Below are positions 1-4,554 of a DNA stretch of 8,610 nucleotides, piece after piece. Where the stretch lies: NCBI GenBank assembly GCA_947499775.1, contig CANMPY010000053.1:1-8610 (forward strand), written 5' to 3'. Within the stretch, counting starts at the first letter, position 1; each line of letters begins with the position of its first letter. Position numbers and translations under genes: made by a program. Under the pieces are notes generated by a model that saw only the letters and a list, made by a program, of their open reading frames with translations, was not told where the DNA came from and did not search any database. Origin of the DNA: Bacteroidota bacterium. Its GTDB lineage: Bacteria; Bacteroidota; Bacteroidia; NS11-12g; UBA9320.

Positions 1-1
1 T

Positions 2-1235
2 GACGGAACGGGTAAACATCTTTTCCCAGGTATTATTGACGCACAAGTTCATTTTCGCGAACCGGGGCTTTCTCATAAAGGCGACATCTATACCGAAAGC
101 AAAGCTGCCGTTGCGGGTGGTGTAACTTCCTACATTGATATGCCAAACACCGTTCCCAATGTATTGACTCCTGAAATCCTAAACGAGAAATTCCGTATCG
201 TAGCAGAAAAATCTTTTGCTAATTTCGGATTTTTCATGGGTGTAAACGAAACCAATATTGATGAAGTAATAAAAATGGACCCGTCTCAATTCATTGGCAT
301 TTCTGACGATGGACTTTACTTTTCAGGCAAAGGAAATTTGCTTGCGGACAATCCAAGTATAATGGAAAAACTATTTTCAAATTGCAAGTCCATTATTGCA
401 ATCCATTCTGAAAGTGAAAAAATAATTGATGAAAACGAAAAACTTTACAAGACCATTTACGGTGAAGATGTACCGCTTATGTTTCATCCTTTAATCCGAA
501 GCGAAGAAGCATGTTATAAGGCGACAGAAAGAGCCATGCAACCACGCACGGTTGCATATTTTGCATTTGTCAACCGAAGCCGAAACACATTTATTTCAAA
601 ACAATATTCCTTTATCACAAAAGAAAATCACAACAGAAGTTTCGGTTCATCATCTTTGGTTTTCCAATGAGGACTACTATCGGTTAGGAAGTTTAATAAA
701 GTGCAATCCTGCCATCAAAACTGAAAAGGACAAGGAGGGGCTTTTACAGGCATTGATTGATGACAGAATTGATATAGTTACGACAGACCATGCACCACAC
801 ACTCTGGACGAAAAGCGAAAGACATATTTTCAAGCTATGTCAGGCATTCCAATGGTTCAGCATTCACTAAACATTATGCTTGAATTTCACAGGCAAGGAC
901 TTATTAGGTTAGAAAAAATTGCCGAGAAAATGTGTCATAACCCAGCGACACTTTACCGCATTGACAAAAGAGGATTTATCAGAGAAGGATACTTTGCCGA
1001 CTTGACCTTGGTTGACTTAAATTCGCTTTGGACAGTCAGCAAAGAAAATATTTTATACAAGTGTGGTTGGTCGCCATTAGAAGGGCAAACCTTTCATTCA
1101 AAAGTCACCCACACTTTTGTAAATGGTAATTTGGTTTATGACAACGGACAGTTTAATGAACATCAAAAAGGACAGCAATTAGAATTCAAAAAAGGAACGA
1201 CCAATACAGCCATACACAATAAAACACACTTTTAA
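2..1235 (+). pseudogene. pyrC: Dihydroorotase (Bacteroidota type), 5'-truncated by the window and frameshifted
   Basis: Dihydroorotase closes N-carbamoyl-aspartate to dihydroorotate in cytosolic pyrimidine synthesis. The gene enters from the left edge in frame 2 and reads GIIDAQVHFREPG (metal-binding region, His codon 50-52), then GGVTSYIDMPNT, IAIHSES (metal His codon 404-406) and RSEEACYKATERAM. After codon 536-538 the reading must move to frame 3, where NHARLHILHLSTEAET starts at 540 and continues through TTDHAPHT (catalytic Asp codon 786-788), GIPMVQHSL, CGWSPLEG and a normal C-terminus. The upstream frame instead runs on to a stop at 668-670. From the family as I remember it, about seven residues (21 nt) should lie between RAM and ARL, but only 7 nt are present, so a deletion of about 14 nt fits better than a 1-nt slip. 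All downstream motifs are intact, so the break is recent or an assembly error. The usual carboxylated-lysine motif is not seen; SDDGLYF (302-322) stands near that place, as in a divergent clade of this family. Confidence 0.88.
536..557. repeat. Perfect 8-bp inverted repeat at the pyrC break
   Basis: ATGCAACC (536-543) and GGTTGCAT (550-557) are exact reverse complements separated by the 6-nt loop ACGCAC. The frame change in pyrC falls inside this structure (between 539 and 551). Such a hairpin can cause strand slippage during replication, or be created when a deletion joins its two arms. It could also upset sequencing or assembly. It is not a terminator, as no T-run follows. Confidence 0.8.
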
Positions 1236-1298
1236 AAACCGCCGTAAGCCAGCCTAATGAATTCGAACCGACAAAAAAATCAGGTCAAAGCCACCCTC

Positions 1299-1365
1299 GC
1301 AACCATACACATTGTCAAGCCCCGCATTCCAAGCGCAGCCTAAGCTTGTCAATGTGTATGGCTGC
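1299..1365. repeat. Long inverted repeat (about 18-22 bp arms, 23-nt loop)
   Basis: The arm at 1303-1320 and the arm at 1344-1361 are reverse complements at 17 of 18 positions. Beyond one mismatch, pairing extends three more bases outward to 1299 and 1365. The loop is 1321-1343. It lies 64 nt past the pyrC stop and could fold at the end of that transcript, but no T-run follows, so an ordinary intrinsic terminator is unlikely. Long imperfect hairpins downstream of genes are also typical of recombination sites folded as single strands, or of mobile-element remnants. Its role is unknown. Confidence 0.75.
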
Positions 1366-1453
1366 CCAGCCGCACTGGGGACAATTCCCGTTAAAAGGAT
1401 ACTGCATGTGGGAAAGACGGGCAACTGATAACAGCAGGCAATTGTGATGCTGG

Positions 1454-1555
1454 TTTTTAGGTTTGGAAAGTATCTCCTTCCAACTTACTTTTGTTTTAGG
1501 TGAAAGTGTATCGGCTCCGAAAGCCGCACCACAGTTGCCTGCAACCGTTGGCGGC
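1454..1555 (+). repeat. Dispersed intergenic repeat, copy A (diverged), promoter-bearing
   Basis: This copy shares its order of elements with copies B (2217-2313) and C (3100-3199). It has TTTG at 1462-1465, a GGAAAG...CTTCC weak stem inside a 20-nt spacer, and TACTTTTG at 1486-1493. Then follow TAGGTG, the stem CGGCT (1512-1516) / AGCCG (1522-1526) around CCGAA, and GCACC. The copy ends in CCTGCAACC (1538-1546) and GTTGGCGGC (1547-1555). That last 9-mer is the reverse complement of GCCGCCAAC at 2190-2198, the left end of extended copy B, which suggests unit boundaries with inverted ends. Sequence identity to B and C is only moderate, so this is the oldest or a separate subfamily copy. Confidence 0.72.
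1462..1493 (+). promoter_or_regulatory. Bacteroidota-type promoter inside repeat A
   Basis: TTTG at 1462-1465, exactly 20 nt, then TACTTTTG at 1486-1493, matching TTTG / TAnnTTTG. The spacing is the same as in copies B and C. Transcription would start near 1500 and proceed toward yefM-yoeB, with the CGGCT/AGCCG hairpin in the leader. Activity is inferred only. Confidence 0.5.
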
Positions 1556-1602
1556 AAGGCTAAAAAAAATCTTCCAAGTTCAAACATTTTTTTAAAAAAG
1601 CA

Positions 1603-1634
1603 TTTGGCGAACTGAGAATTGATACTTAAATTTG
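1603..1634 (+). promoter_or_regulatory. Promoter of yefM-yoeB
   Basis: TTTG at 1603-1606 and TAAATTTG at 1627-1634, separated by 20 nt, give a full match to the Bacteroidota consensus TTTG / TAnnTTTG. The predicted start of transcription is near 1641, giving a short leader of about 16 nt before the ATG at 1657. There is no Shine-Dalgarno sequence, only an A-rich stretch, as is usual in this phylum. The -7 box overlaps the operator at 1631-1652, so the bound antitoxin complex should block it. Confidence 0.65.
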
Positions 1635-1652
1635 TACTCATATATGTACAAA
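1631..1652. promoter_or_regulatory. YefM operator palindrome
   Basis: TTTGTAC (1631-1637) and GTACAAA (1646-1652) form a 7-bp inverted repeat with an 8-nt spacer. Read as boxes, TGTACT (1633-1638) and TGTACA (1645-1650) have centres 12 bp apart. The E. coli YefM-YoeB operator uses TGTACA core boxes with, as I recall, the same 12-bp spacing. The site overlaps the -7 box and the predicted transcription start. This fits autorepression by the antitoxin and toxin-antitoxin complex. Confidence 0.7.
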
Positions 1653-1656
1653 AATT

Positions 1657-1911
1657 ATGTTAACCACAACAATCTCAGATTTCAGAAAAGATATAAAGAA
1701 ATACTTTGACAGGGTATCCAAGAATTTTGAAACTCTAATCATAAATAGAGGAAAGGATACAGGCGTTGTAATTATGTCTTTGGATGAATACAACTCAATG
1801 CTGGCAACCAATCATGAGCTATCTTCTAATTCTAATGAGATGAGATTGGATTCTGCCATCGAAAAACTAAAAAGTGCTAATTTTTTTGAAAAAACACTTC
1901 TCGAAGAATGA
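1657..1911 (+). CDS. yefM: YefM/Phd-family antitoxin
   Basis: This 84-residue protein is the antitoxin of a type II toxin-antitoxin pair. It should bind and neutralise the YoeB toxin encoded next to it and repress the shared promoter. The N-terminal half (residues 4-50) has the Phd/YefM fold pattern: ISDFRKDIKKYFDRV, then ETLIINRG, then a GVVIMSLDEYNSM strand-helix segment. The C-terminal third is polar and charged, as expected for the flexible tail that wraps the toxin and is a target of Lon-type proteolysis. Length is normal for the family (E. coli YefM is 83 residues). The stop TGA overlaps the toxin ATG (ATGA at 1908-1911), which couples translation. The operator directly upstream (1631-1652) carries the boxes expected for this family. 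Confidence 0.93.
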   Translation: MLTTTISDFRKDIKKYFDRVSKNFETLIINRGKDTGVVIMSLDEYNSMLATNHELSSNSNEMRLDSAIEKLKSANFFEKTLLEE

Positions 1912-2165
1912 AGTACATTTTCGTTGATGAATCTTGGGAGGATTATTTGTACTGGCAGAAAACAGACAAGAAAATGGTCTCCAGGGTAAATGAGTTGTTA
2001 AAAGATATCTCAAGAAACCCGTTCACTGGAATTGGGAAACCAGAACCATTAAAATATAAATACAAGGGATTTTGGTCGAGAAGAATAGACAATGAGCATC
2101 GATTAATTTACAAAGTAAGAGATGAAGAAATCCTTATAGCAAAATGCAGATTTCATTATGATTAA
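1908..2165 (+). CDS. yoeB: YoeB-family ribosome-dependent mRNA interferase toxin
   Basis: This 85-residue toxin cleaves mRNA in the ribosomal A site when freed from its antitoxin. It aligns without gaps to E. coli YoeB as I remember it: ESWEDYLYWQKTDKK (8-22), NPFTGIGKPEPLK (37-49), GFWSRRI (54-60), EHRLIY (63-68) and CRFHY (80-84). The catalytic residues Glu46, Arg65, His83 and Tyr84 all keep the E. coli numbering. The only difference at the end is one extra residue, Asp85. In E. coli the C-terminal His-Tyr is part of the active site, so the added Asp is worth noting. The gene is intact and overlaps yefM by 4 nt. All key residues are present, so it is probably active. Confidence 0.95.
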   Translation: MKYIFVDESWEDYLYWQKTDKKMVSRVNELLKDISRNPFTGIGKPEPLKYKYKGFWSRRIDNEHRLIYKVRDEEILIAKCRFHYD

Positions 2166-2184
2166 GACAAAATATATTAACAAA

Positions 2185-2313
2185 GCCCAGCCGCCAACAG
2201 CAGATACAACTGATGGCTTGTTTGTAGTTTGGGAAAGGGTGTACTTCCTATTAAATTTGTCGTAGGTTGAATGTTTGTAGGCTTCGAAGCCGCCACCTCT
2301 TAAACCTGCAACC
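2185..2313 (+). repeat. Dispersed intergenic repeat, copy B, promoter-bearing
   Basis: This copy starts with GCCCAGCCGCCAAC (2185-2198), which also occurs in part at 1364-1373. Its core 2217-2270 matches copy C (3100-3153) at 52 of 54 positions with no gaps. It carries TTTG, a 20-nt spacer with a GGAAAG...CTTCC stem, TAAATTTG, GTCGTAGGTTGA, a perfect 12-bp palindrome GGCTTCGAAGCC (2280-2291), GCCACC, and the end CCTGCAACC (2305-2313). GTAGGTT (2262-2268) can pair with AACCTGC (2303-2309), so the right half can fold as a hairpin around the palindrome. It sits 19 nt past the yoeB stop. An open frame on the - strand (2103-2375) merely reads through it. Confidence 0.82.
2228..2259 (+). promoter_or_regulatory. 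Bacteroidota-type promoter inside repeat B
   Basis: TTTG at 2228-2231, 20 nt, TAAATTTG at 2252-2259: a full match to TTTG / TAnnTTTG. Transcription would start near 2266 and run through the palindrome toward the second toxin-antitoxin pair at 2408. The box geometry is shared with copies A and C. Confidence 0.5.
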
Positions 2314-2365
2314 TTTATGGGTAACTTTTTCAGGCCTCGCAGAAATTGGAACTTTCCTCGTATTT

Positions 2366-2393
2366 TTTGAAACATTTTTTTATCTTTGAAACA
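2366..2393 (+). promoter_or_regulatory. -7 box and paired direct repeats before the second antitoxin gene
   Basis: TATCTTTG at 2381-2388 matches the TAnnTTTG -7 consensus; no good TTTG lies 19-20 nt upstream. The 9-mer TTTGAAACA occurs at 2366-2374 and again at 2385-2393, 19 bp apart, bracketing and overlapping the -7 box. This is a plausible operator for the antitoxin encoded at 2408. Transcription would begin near 2395, about 13 nt before the ATG. Confidence 0.42.
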
Positions 2394-2407
2394 AATTAGT
2401 TATAAAT

Positions 2408-2647
2408 ATGCTGACGTTGAATTCAATATTAAGAGAAATTAAAGACGTTCCTGTTAACAGGCTGGAAGAAATATATCAGTTCATTCATTCACTTACCCCT
2501 CATAACAAAAAAACAGATACCTTTAGGAAACGGATACTTTCATTTGGAGGATCTTTTAAAGAAATGAGTGATACGGACTATAGCGACTTTGTGAGTCAGA
2601 CAAAAAAGACAAGAACTGAATTGTTCGAACGCCAAGTCAATCTATGA
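2408..2647 (+). CDS. Putative antitoxin of a VapBC-like pair
   Basis: This 79-residue protein is called an antitoxin from its position rather than from a named domain. It is small, lies directly before a PIN-domain toxin gene, and overlaps it by the same ATGA (2644-2647) seen in the yefM-yoeB pair. Residues 5-30 form a likely amphipathic helix (ILREIKDVPVNRLEEIYQFI). Residues 40-79 are polar and charged, with RKRILSFGGSFKEMSDTDY followed by a helix rich in Lys, Thr, Arg and Glu. This suits a toxin-wrapping tail. No AbrB, ribbon-helix-helix or Phd pattern is obvious to me. The frame is intact although its partner toxin is broken. It might also still repress its own promoter, or protect against a related toxin elsewhere. 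Confidence 0.72.
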   Translation: MLTLNSILREIKDVPVNRLEEIYQFIHSLTPHNKKTDTFRKRILSFGGSFKEMSDTDYSDFVSQTKKTRTELFERQVNL

Positions 2648-3048
2648 AGCCTTCAATCTTGGATACCGATATTCTATCAGAGTTCTTCAGAGGTAATCCA
2701 AACGTAATTGCGAAGGTAGATGAGCATCTAAAAGAGTATGGTTTTGTGAGTTGAAGTACAATTACCTATTATGAAATCCTCAACGGCCTTTTGTACAAGG
2801 ATGCGAAAAAGCAATTGAGCAAATTTGAAGATTTTGTCAAGTTGAATAAAGTCATTCCACTGACAATCAGAAATGCTAAAATTGCCGCCTCTATACAAGC
2901 GGACTTACGGAAAAAGGGCGAAGAAATTGGTCATACAGATACACTGATTGCAGGAATTGCAATGGCAAATGAGATGCAGCTAATTACCAATAATACTGAT
3001 CATTTTAAGAGAATAAAAGGTCTTGAAATCGATAATTGGACAAAGTAA
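2644..3048 (+). pseudogene. vapC: VapC-like PIN-domain toxin, interrupted by an in-frame TGA
   Basis: VapC toxins are PIN-fold endoribonucleases that cleave tRNA or rRNA with Mg2+. Read through one stop, the gene is 134 codons, a normal length. It begins MKPSILDTDILSEFF (acidic Asp7/Asp9), continues with TYYEIL (Glu44) and GHTDTLIAGIAMA (Asp99), and ends with LITNNTDHFKRI (Asp119). All four acidic positions of a PIN active site are thus present. Codon 37 is TGA (2752-2754), in GFVS-stop-STITYYE, so translation from the normal start gives only 36 residues. No indel is needed. A single base change from a sense codon such as TTA would explain it. The remainder after the stop could only start at a weak TTG (2791) and would lack Asp7, Asp9 and Glu44. 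The rest is undamaged, so the loss is recent. Confidence 0.88.
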
Positions 3049-3099
3049 GGCCGCAAACCAAAAGAAAAGCTATGGCAAACAATAGATAAAAAATGAAGT

Positions 3100-3199
3100 C
3101 TAGTTTGTAGTTTGGGAAAGTGTGTACTTCCTATTAAATTTGTCGTAGGTTGATAATTTTCAGGCTCCGAATCCGCCACCCAATATACCTGCAACCGTT
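3100..3199 (+). repeat. Dispersed intergenic repeat, copy C, promoter-bearing
   Basis: Positions 3100-3153 match copy B (2217-2270) at 52 of 54 positions. The copy then continues with GGCTCCGAA (shared with copy A), CCGCCACC and the end CCTGCAACCGTT (3188-3199), which is the same end as in copy A. The GGCT/AGCC palindrome of copies A and B is broken here (TCCG in place of AGCC). The left flank 3049-3099 has GCCGCAAAC-like sequence (3051-3058) just past the vapC stop, faintly like the GCCGCCAAC start of copy B. It ends 6 nt before the stop of the opposing gene at 3206. Confidence 0.82.
3111..3142 (+). promoter_or_regulatory. Bacteroidota-type promoter inside repeat C
   Basis: TTTG at 3111-3114, 20 nt, TAAATTTG at 3135-3142, a full consensus match. 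Transcription would start near 3149 and run into the 3' end of the gene on the - strand (3206-4552). Any RNA made would therefore be antisense to it unless terminated early. Confidence 0.45.
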
Positions 3200-3205
3200 A
3201 AAAGC

Positions 3206-4552
3206 TTATTTAGGATTAATTTTCTTTTTTTTAAATTTGATATTTGCTTTTTCATACATCACTAGTGGTGTATAATTTCGGCCTTTTAAGCGTCTGCGCT
3301 TCCCAATCCAATATCCCTTTGGGAGGTTTTCGACAAAAAATGCTTTGTTTATTTCGCGGTTCGACATTCCAATGATCCAAGGAATATGATAATACTGTTT
3401 AAAAAATCGCATGGCGCGTGGTTCATCTCCATAATTCATGCCAATAATTTCAATCGAATGGCCAAAGCTGTCGTGCAACATTCGAAGATACAGCGTGTCT
3501 TCTGTTAAACATGCTAAGTCGTCGTTAAAAAAATACAGGTAAATATGCTTTTTTCTATAGGTTTTGAGGGAATGTTTTTCACTCATTTCATTCGCAAAAT
3601 CTAATTTTGGAACTTTTCTGCAGAGCTTTAGTCTTTTGGTAATCTGCGCATTTTTAATTTCTTTTAGTTCAATCCATTTACCTAAAGGGTCAATTTCGAT
3701 AATGGTAAAAATCTTTTCATTCCATTCAAAAGTAGTTTTGCCCTTTTTGTATTCTATCAAATCTTCAGATATAATTGGCTGTTTATAAGCACCTACATAA
3801 ATCATGTCGGTACCAAAATCATTATATAAAGCATTAACATTCATATCTTTTATACCGATGGTGAACGAATCGGTTGGAGATTTAAAATTGGCTGAACATA
3901 AATTATAGCGTTGTTCGCGAAAACAATTGTTGATTTTTGTAAATGTCTTTTGGCCGCTATGTTTTTTATAATGTTCGTTTAAAAGGTCTTTGTAGGCTAA
4001 GTTTTTTCCAAAAAGTAGCCTGCTAAATTTTACTTCATAATCCGATTCGGGCCACTTTGCGTTTTTTAAGTTTACCACAATCGTATCGTTTTTGAAGGGC
4101 ATTAAGTATGGTAATCCATCGTCGGTAAAATCGAGGTTATTGTTTTTATCAATATAGAAGTGCGTTGTATAGCGAAACATTCTATTATAGTTTCCGATGA
4201 TTGCTAAAATGTATCCATGGTTTTCTGTGTTATCAATGCCCGAAAAATAGATGAACGAATAGGCAGTGTCGGTACAGCCTTCCATTACAGGCATTTTTTT
4301 GATGTTTATGTTTTTGCCGTTTTTGGTATCGCTTATTCCAAAAGTGGAATAAGGTTCAATACTTAAACTTGTAAATTTATAAACAGGAATAATAGCTTGG
4401 GTTTTCTTTAATTTATCATCTTCAACTTTAGAGTTTAACAAAACTTTGAAAGCATTTTGAGCCTGAGAATGAAAGCTACTTATTAGTAAAATAAACCCTA
4501 AGCAAACCGTAGCGTTTTTTTTGATTTCAAGGGTGAACCAATTTAATATCAT
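3206..4552 (-). CDS. Secreted protein with EF-hand-like loop and redox-inactive thioredoxin-like C-terminus
   Basis: The 448 residues start with a signal-peptide pattern: KK at 11-12, a hydrophobic run at about 14-25, then SQAQ with likely cleavage near 32. The mature protein probably acts in the periplasm or outside the cell. Residues 135-145 (DKNNNLDFTDD) look like a Ca-binding loop. Residues 336-434 resemble the TlpA/redoxin thioredoxin fold: HIYLYFF strand, HSIEIIGMNYGDEPRAMRFF, HIPWIIG, then TPLVMYE with the cis-proline (Pro429). The CxxC site is absent; only Cys348 remains at about the second cysteine, within FNDDLAC. It therefore probably does not act as a disulfide reductase. The C-terminus is very basic (KFKKKKINPK). 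It lies 2 nt after the GNAT gene and was probably co-transcribed with it. The start is the only ATG available. I do not recognise a named family. Confidence 0.8.
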   Translation of the reverse strand: MILNWFTLEIKKNATVCLGFILLISSFHSQAQNAFKVLLNSKVEDDKLKKTQAIIPVYKFTSLSIEPYSTFGISDTKNGKNINIKKMPVMEGCTDTAYSFIYFSGIDNTENHGYILAIIGNYNRMFRYTTHFYIDKNNNLDFTDDGLPYLMPFKNDTIVVNLKNAKWPESDYEVKFSRLLFGKNLAYKDLLNEHYKKHSGQKTFTKINNCFREQRYNLCSANFKSPTDSFTIGIKDMNVNALYNDFGTDMIYVGAYKQPIISEDLIEYKKGKTTFEWNEKIFTIIEIDPLGKWIELKEIKNAQITKRLKLCRKVPKLDFANEMSEKHSLKTYRKKHIYLYFFNDDLACLTEDTLYLRMLHDSFGHSIEIIGMNYGDEPRAMRFFKQYYHIPWIIGMSNREINKAFFVENLPKGYWIGKRRRLKGRNYTPLVMYEKANIKFKKKKINPK

Positions 4553-4554
4553 AC

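Larger units (their letters stand above)
1236..1656. other. Intergenic stretch with repeat remnants between pyrC and yefM
   Basis: No convincing gene lies in these 421 nt. Reading left to right it holds: a possible decayed right end of the repeat family at about 1279-1304, where TCAGG, GCCACC and GCAACC occur in the same order as in repeat C but with shorter spacing; the long inverted repeat 1299-1365; a GCCCAGCCGC stretch at 1364-1373 that also begins the extended repeat B (2185-2194); repeat A at 1454-1555; and the yefM promoter and operator from 1603 on. An open frame exists on the - strand at 1315-1641, but it runs through all of these structures and has no recognisable protein features. 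Confidence 0.6.

Noticed and set aside
1315..1641. 108-codon open frame on the - strand
   Set aside because: It runs through the long hairpin, repeat A and the yefM promoter. Its translation is only the reverse strand of these repeats, with no recognisable domain.
2103..2375. 90-codon open frame on the - strand
   Set aside because: It overlaps the end of yoeB and all of repeat B. Its similarity to the - strand reading of repeats A and C comes from the repeat, and copy C has stops in that frame.
2752..2754. TGA read as selenocysteine or as a sense codon
   Set aside because: PIN toxins have no selenocysteine, no downstream insertion element is evident, and TGA is used as a normal stop by other genes here (1909-1911, 2645-2647).
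2791..3048. Separate gene starting at TTG after the vapC stop
   Set aside because: It lacks the first acidic residues of the PIN fold and matches the rest of the same toxin gene, so it is the tail of a broken gene.
3000..3194. 64-codon open frame on the - strand
   Set aside because: It is the reverse of the vapC end and repeat C, and the frame differs from the one open in copies A and B, so there is no sign of shared coding.
1454..3199. Insertion sequence explaining the repeats
   Set aside because: No transposase frame, no matching terminal inverted repeats flanking each copy, and no target duplications are visible.
1236..3205. CRISPR array
   Set aside because: The three repeat copies are about 100 nt, unevenly spaced by hundreds of nucleotides and separated by genes.
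3564..3788. 74-codon open frame on the + strand
   Set aside because: It lies wholly inside, and antisense to, the well-supported secreted protein gene.
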